64,000 bases of DNA from Bacillota bacterium. GTDB lineage: Bacteria; Bacillota; Sulfobacillia; JABLXB01. The notes below the pieces were generated by a model. The model was not told the DNA's origin and searched no databases. It saw nothing but the letters and a program-made list of their open reading frames with translations. The stretch lies in NCBI GenBank assembly GCA_013178305.1, contig JABLXB010000001.1:592253-656252 (forward strand), written 5' to 3'. The position numbers were made by a program, and so were the translations under genes. How positions within the stretch are numbered: position 1 is the stretch's first letter; each line of letters opens with the position of its first letter. Positions 43,674-53,391 of this stretch are shown piece by piece.

Positions 43674-44378
43674 CTATAGCCCTAGATAGACTCTTCTGAT
43701 GAAGTCACTCGCCAGCAGCTCACGGCCGGTTCCCTGGGCGACGATCTTCCCCGTCTGCAGTACAAACCCCCGGTGAGCGAGCTTCAGTGCCTCCTTGACG
43801 TTCTGTTCTACCAGTAACACCGTCACGCCGGCCTCGTTTATCCGTTTGACAAATTGAAGTACCTCGGACGCAAGCTTCGGCATCAGTCCAAGCGAAGGCT
43901 CATCGAGCATGAGTAATCGGGGTCCTGACATGAGGGCTCGTGCGATCGCCACCATCTGTTGCTCGCCACCGCTTAACGTTTCGGCCCTCTGTCTCGACCT
44001 TTCTTTGAGGCGCGGGAAGAGCTCGTAGACCTGCTGTAGACTCTCGGTAATCTGGGCTCTGTCGCGACGCGTGTAGGCTCCCACTATCAGGTTGTCGAGC
44101 ACCGAGAGCTTGCCGAACAGATGGCGGCCTTCAGGCACGTACGCTATTCCCAGCCTGACTATCCTGTGGGCCTTCAGGCCCCCTATGGACTGGTCCTGGT
44201 AACGCACACTCCCCGTCCATGGGCTGAGCAGCCCCGCTACAGTCTTGAGAGTCGTAGTCTTGCCGGCGCCATTTGACCCGACGATTGCCACGATCTCCCC
44301 GGAATCCACCCCGAAAGAGACGTCGTATATGGCCGGCATGATCCCGTAGCCGGTCTGGAGGTTCTCAACCCTCAACAT
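43674..44378 (-). CDS. livF: Branched-chain-amino-acid-type ABC transporter ATPase (LivF-like), system 2
   Basis: 234 residues, ATG 44378 after GGGGAG. Walker A GSNGAGKTTTLK, signature LSGGEQQM, Walker B LLMLDEPSLGL. It overlaps the LivG gene by 14 bases, the same overlap as in system 1, which suggests the two operons share ancestry. Confidence 0.93.
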   Translation of the reverse strand: MLRVENLQTGYGIMPAIYDVSFGVDSGEIVAIVGSNGAGKTTTLKTVAGLLSPWTGSVRYQDQSIGGLKAHRIVRLGIAYVPEGRHLFGKLSVLDNLIVGAYTRRDRAQITESLQQVYELFPRLKERSRQRAETLSGGEQQMVAIARALMSGPRLLMLDEPSLGLMPKLASEVLQFVKRINEAGVTVLLVEQNVKEALKLAHRGFVLQTGKIVAQGTGRELLASDFIRRVYLGL

Positions 44379-45093
44379 CGTCCGACTCCCCTAGGTATGC
44401 CTTGATAACAGTCTCGTCCCTCACGACTGCCGCCGGTGGACCCTCCGCGATCTTCTCGCCCGACTGGAGTACGATAACGCGGTTGGAAATGGGCATGACA
44501 ACGTCCATGACATGCTCGATCATCAGCACCGAGACCCCCATTGAGTTGATGCTGCGGACGAGGGCCACGGCGTCTTTCCTCTCGGCCTCGGTAAGACCAG
44601 CCATTGCCTCATCCAGGAGCAGAAGTCTCGGCCGGGTCGCAAGGGCGCGCGCCACCTGCAAGCGCTTTTTCTGCGCTACGTTGAGGGAACCGGCGTACAT
44701 CCCTTGCTTATCGATCAACGACGTCATGCTGAGGGCCGTCACAGCCTCCCTCTCGGCGGTAGGCGGGTCGTTCGTCCGGCAGAACGCGCCAACCATGACG
44801 TTCTCCAGGACTGTCATATTGGCCAGGATCTGCGGTATCTGGAACGTCCTACCCACACCCAGGCGACACACGTAATTGGGCGGCCTGTTTGAGATATCCA
44901 CTCCACCGAACCGGACCCTGCCCGCGTCGAGCTTGTAGAAGCCGTTGATGCAGTTGAACAGGGTCGTCTTACCAGCGCCGTTAGGTCCGATAATCCCGAC
45001 GATCTCCCCTTGCTCAACGCTGAAGGTGACGCCTTTGTTGGCCCACAGACCCCCGAAACGCTTTGTCAACCCTTCGACTTCAAGCAGACTCAT
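44365..45093 (-). CDS. livG: Branched-chain-amino-acid-type ABC transporter ATPase (LivG-like), system 2
   Basis: 242 residues. Walker A GPNGAGKTTLFN, signature-like LNVAQKKR (in place of LSxGxQ), Walker B LLLLDEAMAGL. The variant signature NVAQKKR and the DEA Walker B are seen in some LivG relatives and differ from system 1. It overlaps livM by 14 bases. Confidence 0.92.
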   Translation of the reverse strand: MSLLEVEGLTKRFGGLWANKGVTFSVEQGEIVGIIGPNGAGKTTLFNCINGFYKLDAGRVRFGGVDISNRPPNYVCRLGVGRTFQIPQILANMTVLENVMVGAFCRTNDPPTAEREAVTALSMTSLIDKQGMYAGSLNVAQKKRLQVARALATRPRLLLLDEAMAGLTEAERKDAVALVRSINSMGVSVLMIEHVMDVVMPISNRVIVLQSGEKIAEGPPAAVVRDETVIKAYLGESDDVEG

Positions 45094-46096
45094 TGGCCGG
45101 CACGCCCCCGCTCATCCGTCGATTGCTCCTGTCAAACAGGCCCATAATCCCTTTCGGCTGGTATGCAGCTACAAGTACGATCAGCACTCCGTAGACTATG
45201 AGATCGACTCCCCTGCCGCCGCCTCCCAACCACACACGACTGTACTCGGCCAGGAAAACCAGTAATGCCGACCCGATCAACGGGCCCCAGAGTGTGCTTT
45301 CACCGCCTAGTATGGTTACAAGGCATATTTTGGTAGATATGCCCGTGGCCATCACGACGTACGGGTCGATGTAGAGGAGGTACTGCGCGTAGAAGCTGCC
45401 ACAAACACTCGTTATGACCGCACTGACTGCCAGGGCTAGCACCTTGTACTTGAAGGTGTCGACTCCCAGGCTCTCGGCAGCGTCGTGGCTTTCCTTGATC
45501 GTTCTGAAGTAGAAGCCAATCTTGGACCGTTTCAGTCTTGCCACAAGGAGCGTCGCAGCTATGAATATTGCCAGGATGATGTAGTAATAAGGCAGCTTAC
45601 TGCTGTGAAACTGCATGTTCAAAAGCGGATTTCCCTTGCTCAGCGGGACTTCCAGGCCCACGGCTCCACCAAACGCCTTGAGATTGAGGAAGATGATCCT
45701 GGCAGTCTCGCCAAGGGCTATCGTAGCTATGGCGAAGTAGAACCCCCGTAGCCTGAAAAACGGATACCCTATTGCAAGGGATACCAGGGCCGAGACAACG
45801 GCTCCGAGCAGCATCCCCACCCAGGGGCTCAGGCCCCACAGGATAAACGACTTCGTGGACGTATATGCTCCAAGCCCGAAGTACACGGCGTGACCCAGGG
45901 AGACCTGGCCAGTCAGCCCGCCAATGATGTTCCACGCGTGTCCCAGCACAGCGTATACCAGGACCATTATCAGAACATGTCTGGGAAACGGCTGTACAAC
46001 AACAAGCGGCGCAACAAGCCCAACTGCAATCAAGATGACGAGGGCAGCCCTTGAGGTCGCAATGCCGCCTGGACGTGTGCCGGGCACGGCCATCAT
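45080..46096 (-). CDS. livM: Branched-chain-amino-acid-type ABC permease (LivM-like), system 2
   Basis: 338 residues from ATG 46096 (AGAGGTG just upstream); ATG 46132, which overlaps the livH stop, is the alternative. LivM marks: HAWNIIGGLTGQVSLGHAVY and IGYPFFRLRGFYFAIATIAL. About nine spans. Confidence 0.92.
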   Translation of the reverse strand: MMAVPGTRPGGIATSRAALVILIAVGLVAPLVVVQPFPRHVLIMVLVYAVLGHAWNIIGGLTGQVSLGHAVYFGLGAYTSTKSFILWGLSPWVGMLLGAVVSALVSLAIGYPFFRLRGFYFAIATIALGETARIIFLNLKAFGGAVGLEVPLSKGNPLLNMQFHSSKLPYYYIILAIFIAATLLVARLKRSKIGFYFRTIKESHDAAESLGVDTFKYKVLALAVSAVITSVCGSFYAQYLLYIDPYVVMATGISTKICLVTILGGESTLWGPLIGSALLVFLAEYSRVWLGGGGRGVDLIVYGVLIVLVAAYQPKGIMGLFDRSNRRMSGGVPANESA

Positions 46097-46125
46097 GTTC
46101 ACCTCTGCTCTGTCTTGTCTGCCTG

Positions 46126-46992
46126 TTACCATCCGAACAGTCCCTTTGGCTTGAATATGGCAATGCCCAGATAGATTGAGAAAACCACAAGGTACTTGAG
46201 TGCGGTACTCAGATAGAAGCCGGAGATCCCATCCGCCAGACCGATTACTATACCGCCGAGGAAGGCCCCCGGGATGCTCCCGAATCCGCCCATTGCCACC
46301 GCAACAAAGGCGAACAGGTTGAAAACGGAGCCTACCCCGGGGAAGATGTAGTAGTAGTAAGACAGGGCCGCCCCCGCCGCACCGGCGCAGGCGGCCGCAA
46401 TACCGAACGCCAGGGAGTAGATCAACTCGGGATCGATCCCCACGAGGGACGCGGCCTCCCTGTCCATGGCCGTAGCTTGCACCGCTTTGCCGAGCCTCGT
46501 GCCGTTCAAAAAGAAGTAAATCAGCACCGCAAGCACGACGCTCGTGGCGGCAGGAACAAGCTTCACCTTACTCACGATCAGGCCTCCGACATTCACTGAG
46601 CCTGAGATGGCAGCATTTGTCACCATGCGGTAATCGGCACCCCACAGGAACAGTGCGAGGTTGGTCAGTACTATGCTAAGCCCGAAGGTGAGCAGGATCT
46701 GCGCTATCAGCGGCGCCTTCAGAACGCGCCTCACGAGAAGCTTGTAGATGACTACCCCTATGACAAACAGGACTATCATACTGATCGGGAGGGAGACGAG
46801 GGGGTCGAACCCTCTGAAGGCGTTCATCCAGTAGGCTACGTACATGCCTATCATGAGGAACTCCCCCTGTGCGAAGTTGACGAGGTCCATGACCCCCCGC
46901 ACAAGCGCTATACCCATGGCTACCAGCGATATTACCGATCCCACCAGCAGCCCTTCCAGGATTGTCTGGGCAAATGCCTGTACTCCCGACAT
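46126..46992 (-). CDS. livH: Branched-chain-amino-acid-type ABC permease (LivH-like), system 2
   Basis: 288 residues, ATG 46992 with GGAGGT six bases upstream. GLLVGSVISLVAMGIALVRG and MDLVNFAQGEFLMIGMYVAY are the LivH start motifs; MDREAASLVGIDPELIYSLA matches the conserved cytoplasmic loop. Confidence 0.93.
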   Translation of the reverse strand: MSGVQAFAQTILEGLLVGSVISLVAMGIALVRGVMDLVNFAQGEFLMIGMYVAYWMNAFRGFDPLVSLPISMIVLFVIGVVIYKLLVRRVLKAPLIAQILLTFGLSIVLTNLALFLWGADYRMVTNAAISGSVNVGGLIVSKVKLVPAATSVVLAVLIYFFLNGTRLGKAVQATAMDREAASLVGIDPELIYSLAFGIAAACAGAAGAALSYYYYIFPGVGSVFNLFAFVAVAMGGFGSIPGAFLGGIVIGLADGISGFYLSTALKYLVVFSIYLGIAIFKPKGLFGW

Positions 46993-47039
46993 ACTAAGAC
47001 CTCCAGACAGAGCACACGGCTACCGCGGGCCTCATCCGC

Positions 47040-48339
47040 CTACTTCCTGTCCTTCCAGGCGGGCATCGGCCAGGCGAATTCCTTTGCCGCAACGTCAGTC
47101 GGCCATACGGTGACGTATGTCCCATCGAACGCCTGGGCGATAATCCCGGTGGCCAGTGTGTTCTGGTGCGTTTTCTGGTCGAACTTCACACCGGACCAGG
47201 GAACGATGAGCGCGTCCCCGCCGATGCTGGTCTCCAGAAGCGCCTTCTTGATATCCCCGGGCTTCGTCGAGCCGGCGCGGTTGAGAGCATCGGCCAGTAC
47301 GAGAAGCCCCGTGAAAGCCCTGGCGTAGTCCCCGGTAAGGTCCTTTCCGGTTTTCTTCTTATACATCTCGTTGACTACCTTAACCATCGGGCGCTTCACG
47401 CCCAGGTCCGGGGCCCAAACAGTGGTGGTGTACACGTAGTCCGTCATCTTCCCGAGTGCGGTGAAGAACTCGGGAGCGATGAAGCCGGCCCTCTGCCCGA
47501 TGATGGCTTTCGGAGTGAAGTCGAGGTCCTTATAGGTTTTCATGAACAGGATCGCGTCCGAGGTGTACGAAGCCTGGAGCACCACGTCCGGGTTGGCCTT
47601 CTTAAGACGCAGTACCTCGGCCGTGACGTTGGTAGAGTCACGCGGGTACGTTATCTTCTCCACGACCTTGTACCCGAGTTCTTTGGCCTTGGCTTCCTCC
47701 AGGTTGGCTATCTGGGCGCCGAATTCGGTATCCTCTGAGACTATGGCAACCGACTCGATAGACACACCCTTTGACGACGTCGAGGAACTTGAACGAATCT
47801 TCGACGAACGTCCCATCGTGGGGCCCGGTGCGGAAAAACCATTCGAAACCGCGCTCCGTCAGCGCCGGGGAGGTCGAGTCAGGGCACAGGAAGATGACTC
47901 CCAACCTCTCTGCAGCCTGGCTGGCCGTTTTCGTAACCGCGCTAAGGTGAGCCCCGAGAACCGCGGTCACTTTCTGCTCGGTTATCAGGCGTTCTGTCTC
48001 AGCTCTGCCTACCTCGGGTGACCCCTGCGAGTCGGCCACCACGAACTCGATCTTCGCATTTCCTAGACCCGGGAGGCCCTCATCCTTGGCCAACGGTAGT
48101 GACAGGTCGTACTTGCCATTGACGATTTCGGCGGCCAGTTCATATGCAGCCACGTAATCTTTCCCGGTTCCAGCCAGAGATCCCGTCATCGGGTAAACCA
48201 ATCCCAGCTTGATGGTTTTGGCCGGAGCTGCCTTGGGCTGTTCTTTGGCCTGCTCTTTGGGAGCCGGCGAACAGGAGGCTACAGATACCGCAAGCAATAA
48301 CATGATCAGGAATCCGATGCGCCGCTGCCACCTTACCAT
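47040..48339 (-). pseudogene. livK: ABC substrate-binding lipoprotein (LivK-like), system 2, frameshifted
   Basis: The N-terminal half starts at ATG 48339 with lipobox SVASC and KLGLVYPMTGSLAGTGKDY, and reads to SFKFLDVVKG. The rest continues in another frame from VSIESVAIVSEDTEFGAQ to the end FAWPMPAWKDRK. At about 47766 the sequence has AAAGGGTGTG; one more G would join the halves exactly. The two parts together have the normal length of about 430 residues. Everything else in the operon is intact, so this is either a fresh mutation or an assembly error in a G run. Confidence 0.88.
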
Positions 48340-48391
48340 ACATCTGCACCCCCATTTGCGTTGTGATGAACCAGTTACAGGCTAACCACGT

Positions 48392-49126
48392 CTACCACGA
48401 CCAACTCAGGTATCCGTTTACCATGTTTGCCTCCATGCTGGCCATGGAGCTCTGTTTATCACCTTCCTTGAGCTGCCTGAGTATCTCTTCATGGTCACTG
48501 AGTGATTGCTGCATTCTCTGGGGCTTGCAGCAGTTGCGTAAGCCGGCCTGAAACACCCGTCCCCGGATGTTGTCGACTATCTCAATGAGCAGGGAGTTGC
48601 CGTACTTCCTGAGGAAAAAATCATGGAAAGCCGTGTCCTCAATCATGAACCTGTACGGGTCGCCTGCTTCCACAGCGGCGCGTTGCCTCTCAATAATCTC
48701 GGCCAGTTGATTAAAATCGGCCTCAGTAAGCGTGCCAAACACCTTTCCAATCACGTATGTCTCGATGGCGGTCCTCGCCTCGTATATGTCCCTGGCATCT
48801 TCAAACGTAACGCTGTTGATGAGAACCCCGCGCTTGGGGAGCACACGAACTAAGCCCTCTTTTTCGAGCCGCTGACAGGCCACGCTAACGGGTGTCCGGC
48901 TCATGTGAAGCGTCCTCGCCATGACACTGATGCTCACCGCCACACCCGGTTGGAACTGACCTGAGAGAATCATGTCCCGCAGGTGGGTATAGGCCTTTTC
49001 CGCAAGACTTTGGGAATCAACTACTGCGCGCTTCTGTCGGCGTCTTCGCGAGGCTTTTGTATGCGTTTGGGCACGGTCCTCATTGATGCCTTCCTCGACC
49101 ACCCTGCTGTTGCGTAGGCTTGACAT
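48392..49126 (-). CDS. GntR-family regulator, FCD type
   Basis: 244 residues. After a basic N-terminal tail of about 40 residues, the winged HTH contains LAEKAYTHLRDMILSGQFQP and MSRTPVSVACQRLEKEGLV. The all-helical FCD domain has YEARTAIETYVIGKV and DTAFHDFFLRKYGNSLLIEI with the metal-ligand His. It heads the second Liv operon and probably represses it; inverted CATG-type repeats lie ahead of the gene. Confidence 0.9.
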   Translation of the reverse strand: MSSLRNSRVVEEGINEDRAQTHTKASRRRRQKRAVVDSQSLAEKAYTHLRDMILSGQFQPGVAVSISVMARTLHMSRTPVSVACQRLEKEGLVRVLPKRGVLINSVTFEDARDIYEARTAIETYVIGKVFGTLTEADFNQLAEIIERQRAAVEAGDPYRFMIEDTAFHDFFLRKYGNSLLIEIVDNIRGRVFQAGLRNCCKPQRMQQSLSDHEEILRQLKEGDKQSSMASMEANMVNGYLSWSW

Positions 49127-49194
49127 TGGCTCCGCTTCACCTCTTAAGGCCCAGTTATGACGTCGTTAGGAGCGCAAGCTTGGCCCGGCCTTTC

Positions 49195-49243
49195 CATGTA
49201 CTGTAACATGCAAGTTGCATGCTAGTGACATGCGAGTTGTACT
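49195..49243. promoter_or_regulatory. Cluster of CATG half-sites, probable GntR/FCD operators
   Basis: A perfect palindrome CATGCAA-G-TTGCATG at 49207-49221 is flanked by CATGT-N6-ACATG (49195-49210, overlapping) and by a degenerate copy CATGCGAGTTGTAC starting at 49229, exactly 22 bases (two helical turns) from the first. The region lies about 70-115 bases ahead of the GntR start. The rest of the gap 49127-49406 shows nothing else I can support. Confidence 0.6.
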
Positions 49244-49406
49244 CTTCGACGTCGTACGGGGAAACTCCTTCTTCCCTTGGAAACTCTGGGGGAATCGTCA
49301 AGAGCGGCGCCAAGCGAGGTCACGGTGCTTATCAGGGTCACTGACACCAGGGCCAGCACAAGGGCGTATGCCGCCTAACGATAGTTGTTGGGCCGTCGGA
49401 AGCGAG

Positions 49407-49940
49407 CTATGGCGTTCCCTGGGGAAGGGGGGTCACTGAAGTCACGTACAGCGTGCTCGTGAGGGGCAGGCGACTGAGAACCAGGCGGTACCTCGGAATG
49501 ATCGGCTCATTGCGCTCGACAGCACTATCGTTTTTCGGGGGCAGAGCGCTGACGATAACCTGAGCGTTCAGCCCGTCCACCTTCCAGTTGGGATAGATCG
49601 CAACCGGAAGCCTGTCTCCTCCCGAGCCATGCACAAATACGATGATGCCCGGTCCTGCAGCAATATCCTCCCATTCCAGGGGCTCCGAATACTTCAAGTT
49701 AACGAGATCCAGGGTGGAATTCCGAGCGGCGTAGCCGCTCAACGAACCCCAGTTGGGAGGGAGCCTCCTTGCGGGCTCGGCGAGTCTGCCGAACCCACGA
49801 ATCTCCCTGAGATAGATGCTCGAGATGGAGGTCTTCACCCATTTGCCGTTGTCGTAATACCTGAAGCGGCCAGCCAAGCCTGCAGCCAGGAGCAGTCCCA
49901 GTAGCACAAGCTTGGCGACAATTCGCTTACCGAAGGGCAT
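49407..49940 (-). CDS. Membrane-anchored hypothetical protein
   Basis: 177 residues from ATG 49940, with GGAGG just upstream. One N-terminal span (VAKLVLLGLLLAAGLAG) is followed by an exported-looking domain of about 150 residues with VNLKYSEPLEWEDIAAGPG and IIVFVHGSGGDRLPVAIYP. The latter may be a beta-rich domain. No family recognised. It is next to exported beta-propeller genes in the same direction. Confidence 0.65.
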   Translation of the reverse strand: MPFGKRIVAKLVLLGLLLAAGLAGRFRYYDNGKWVKTSISSIYLREIRGFGRLAEPARRLPPNWGSLSGYAARNSTLDLVNLKYSEPLEWEDIAAGPGIIVFVHGSGGDRLPVAIYPNWKVDGLNAQVIVSALPPKNDSAVERNEPIIPRYRLVLSRLPLTSTLYVTSVTPLPQGTP

Positions 49941-50039
49941 ACTTCCTCCAGAAGCGGTCACCCGGCGCCCTCCCCAGTACTCCAACAGTGGAACACGTCG
50001 TTCTGATCCGCCCGGTTCCGGCACTCCCAACAGGTAAGC

Positions 50040-51440
50040 TCATCGTCTGGGCCAGAACCAGGCCATCTCAGCGTTGAACGTGGCGAAACCGTAGTAGCCG
50101 AACAGGTTCTTCTCTTCGGGAAACGGGCCAAGTACCTTTTCCGGCCTGCCTCCCTCGAGCGTGATCGTCCATAAAGCGTTGTCTCGCATGTAGAAGACCC
50201 TGGTACCATCCCTCGACCAGACGGGCCGGTATATCCCACTGCCGGCTTCCGTCAGAGGACGCGCGCCCGAGCCGTCTGCATCGGCTACCCACAACGTCCG
50301 CGTTGCCACCCAGGCCGCGAGTTGTTCAGGCCCGTTTATGCTCCCGGCACCGTCTGACAAGTCCTGAGCGGTCACATAGGCGATCCGCCTGCCATCCGGC
50401 GAGAACGAGGGATCCAGAGCCACACAGCCCCTCGCGTTCTTCAGTTCGCGGACCGGCCCGGCCTTTGGGTCGACTATCGCCAGCCTCTTGCCCGACCAAG
50501 CCTCACGCCCACCGCCCGCCACCACGACCAGCCGCCCCTGAGGAGAGAAGGACAGCCACTCGCGGTATCCAAGCGTGGTAGCAGTAGGCCTGGGTTCCTG
50601 AGAACCGAGTCTCAATCTCATCAGCGTCATGCCGTCTGCAGCGAGAGAAGCCGAGTGCAGCGGATCCGACCAGTAAAGCAAGCCGCTGTTATCCGGCCAC
50701 CAGGCAGCCACCCACACCCCGGCCTGCGACGCCTCCACGCGTTTGACCGGTTCGCCACCCTTAACATCAACAGTATAGAGGGCATCACTGCGGTTCACCG
50801 GATCATCGTAGGCTAGAGTCGCATTGTAGGCCAGGGACTTACCATCAGGTGACCACGCGCACCAGACGAGGCCCGGAGCCAGGGCGAGATGCCTGGGTTC
50901 ACCTTCGGCCGCCGCCACCCAAACGCTGTTCCCCACTCCCACGGCAAGCACGTTCTCGGCGGGTGACCACGAAAAGTCCCTGGCGCCGACCGGCCCTGGC
51001 AGTCCTTGAATCTGACGGCCCTGGCTACCGTCTCGCCGCACCACCCATAGCTGCCCAGTCATCTCCCCGGGGTCCGTAACGCGAACGAAGGCCAGCCACT
51101 GACCATCGTTGGACCAGGCCGGATGCGCCGCCCTGCCGGAGTCAGTGAGCTGCCTGACCTTGCCGGTCTCGCCCTCAACGACATATAACAGGCCCCGCCA
51201 GACGAAGGCCAGGTCATCCTGGTCCCCAAGGGGCGCTGTGTTTACTTCCGGGCCATCCCGGTCGTGCGCGGTAGCAGGTGGCGACATGTTTGGCTCCGCC
51301 CGGGCCGGCTGAAGCGCCTGCGACACATCGGCCGGTGACGGTTGCGCCGTGTGGTTCAGCCACATGATGACCCCGGAAACAACGATAATACCAGCGTAGG
51401 CGACCGCACACCGGATTAGCAAGCGAGTGTTGACCTTCAT
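50040..51440 (-). CDS. Membrane-anchored TolB/WD40-like beta-propeller protein
   Basis: 466 residues from ATG 51440. One N-terminal span (LLIRCAVAYAGIIVVSGVIMW) then a linker and a propeller made of PD40-type repeats: HPAWSNDGQWLAFVR, DFSWSPAENVLAVGV, CAWSPDGKSLAYN, DPSFSPDGRRIAYV, YRPVWSRDGTRVFYM. Such proteins bind peptides or other proteins outside the membrane. Substrate unknown. An upstream in-frame extension exists but lacks ribosome-site support. Confidence 0.85.
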   Translation of the reverse strand: MKVNTRLLIRCAVAYAGIIVVSGVIMWLNHTAQPSPADVSQALQPARAEPNMSPPATAHDRDGPEVNTAPLGDQDDLAFVWRGLLYVVEGETGKVRQLTDSGRAAHPAWSNDGQWLAFVRVTDPGEMTGQLWVVRRDGSQGRQIQGLPGPVGARDFSWSPAENVLAVGVGNSVWVAAAEGEPRHLALAPGLVWCAWSPDGKSLAYNATLAYDDPVNRSDALYTVDVKGGEPVKRVEASQAGVWVAAWWPDNSGLLYWSDPLHSASLAADGMTLMRLRLGSQEPRPTATTLGYREWLSFSPQGRLVVVAGGGREAWSGKRLAIVDPKAGPVRELKNARGCVALDPSFSPDGRRIAYVTAQDLSDGAGSINGPEQLAAWVATRTLWVADADGSGARPLTEAGSGIYRPVWSRDGTRVFYMRDNALWTITLEGGRPEKVLGPFPEEKNLFGYYGFATFNAEMAWFWPRR

Positions 51441-51571
51441 GCCTATCACTCCGACCCCCGCGTAGTTTCGACGCAAGGCCTCTTCGTCCTGTTCCGGGAC
51501 GCTGCCGTGCCCGGCCGCCCGGCCACCGCAGGGGTGAAACACCAGGTAACGCGATCCCGTCTGCAACTGGC

Positions 51572-52581
51572 TCAGTCCGTGGATAGAACGACCATCGAAC
51601 TCCCGCTCCCGCCCCCCGCCGGGGGCTCCATAAGGACGACCAGAGACTCGTCCGGCGACCACAAGTACCGGGCAGCCGCGACTGCCCACGGATCCGTCGC
51701 GCGGGGAGAGTAAGTCCACAGCCTGCGGTCGCTTACCCGGAGGAATCTGAAGTCATTGCCGGGGTCTTCCCAGCAAACACAGCTTCCCAGGGGCGAAAGC
51801 CCCGCAAGCCCGCGCGCAGCAATTTCCCCGGAAAGGATGGTGCTTCCATCGGGGCCGTCGGCCCTGATCTGGACGCGGTGCGCGGGGACACTCACCGGAG
51901 TGAGGGATACACCTGCCACAGCACACACCCGCCCGCTACCGACGCCGTAAGGCACCGCCCGCCAGGGTCGATCCTGATGGGGTGAAACGACGGGACCTGG
52001 GATGACGGCTTTGAGCCTGCGGATGGCCGGTAAACCGGGCTTAGCATCGGGACGTCCCTGGAATTCCCATAGGCGATCACGCTTCTCCAATCCGGAGCGA
52101 GTCCGGGTATGAACCCGGCAGGAATCTCCACCTCCCAGATGACATTGCCGTCCTTCTCGATGCAGGAGACCAAGGCTCTATTCTGCCCCTCCGTCCCGGT
52201 TGTACCGTATACGACGAACCTGTCATCCACTATTCTCACCAGCGCGCGGAAGTCGCCCCCGCCGGACCCTGCGGTCTCGAGTCTGGCCCTGGAAGGCGCG
52301 GTTATTTCGACAATCTCGCACGATGAGGGTGCGGTTCCCAGGATTGCCGGCGTAATGTGGAAGTATCGCGCAGCTGCGGCTCCGGGTTCCCTGGCCTGGA
52401 CCCATACCCCTCGCCTGGAGAACCCACATACCGTCGCCACGTACCCCGCCGGCAACTCCAGCCGCCCGGCCACCCTTGCAGGCGCGGCGTCCGCCCTGGC
52501 GAAATCGACCGGTCGCGAATGCGGCGCGCAGCCTGTGAACATGCTCACACCAACGGCATAGGCCAGCGCTAGACGCAGTCT
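51572..52581 (-). pseudogene. Beta-propeller-like lipoprotein, frameshifted
   Basis: The front part has a lipoprotein-like signal (LALAYAVGVSMFTGC; in-frame GTG at 52548 is the only usual start, short for a signal) and reads through AGYVATVCGFSRRGVWVQAR and a WEVEIPAGFIPGLAPDWR segment to the stop after WQVYPSLR. The rest continues in another frame from LTPVSVPAHRVQIRADGPDG to WSPDESLVVLMEPPAG. The frame change is near 51895-51910. Together the parts look like an exported propeller related to its neighbour. Confidence 0.6.
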
Positions 52582-53187
52582 TCCAGGTGGTTCCGCCGTC
52601 TTCGGTAACGAAGAACACGGCAGCAAAGTCGCCGTACTCGCTTCCCTCCCGGACAAGGTGAAAGATGACAGGGAGACTCCGTGGTTTGCGCGGCCTTCAA
52701 CAAAAAACTGGGGCGGGAACACGTCAATGACACTGCTCTCCAGACCAGGGGGAATGGGCAGTCTTGGCACTCTCCAGGTTTTGCCGCGGTCCGTGGTCAT
52801 AATAGAGGCCCAGTTGATCCGGTCCACGGCACTCAACAGTGATCCATCCTGTCTTGCCGTCGGGCAGGAAACTGACGCTTTTCTTAAGACCACGAAAAGG
52901 CAGGCTGTCACGCCATCAGCTGTTCTTCATGCTTAGTCATGAAGAGCCTCGCTGATGCAAAGGCGACTTCAGACCAGCCCCTGAGAAGCAATGGCCCAGC
53001 CGTGACACTTCGTGACCATGTGGATTTCCTCAAACGCAATCCCCTGTGTTTGGGTCGATTCTGGCTTACTGGTCGTCGCAGCGTTACTCGAAGGTGTAAA
53101 GGAGCCGGCGAGCCGTGCGGCACAACCACCTAAGACCGATGATGTTGCCACGGAAGCCATCAGGAGTCCCACTACAAATCCCCTCAT
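52582..53187 (-). pseudogene. YCF48/BNR-type beta-propeller lipoprotein, heavily decayed
   Basis: From ATG 53187 a lipoprotein signal ends in VLGGCAARLAG, followed by a propeller start (HMVTKCHGWAIASQG). The frame then breaks. Later pieces in three frames are still recognisable: SVSFLPDGKTGWITV, TTDRGKTWRVPRLPIPPG, and FVTEDGGTTWKTASS. Two Asp-box motifs (DRGKTW, DGGTTW) define the family. At least three frameshifts and a stop make it non-functional. Confidence 0.65.
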
Positions 53188-53391
53188 AGCCGTTCCTTCC
53201 CTCGTAACACCCGGTTGTCCATCGCCCTATCCGCTGTGACACATTTCTCCTTTCGAGACGCAGAAGTGCTTAGAGAGTTCGCTTCTCAACACTATTCCAG
53301 GCCTGTGGCCCATCCTTAAGGAGAGTGGCCTCTCCAGGCGCCAGTGGGGGACTGCCGCTCGCCTCGTCACCGGGTCAACTTTCCTCACCTG

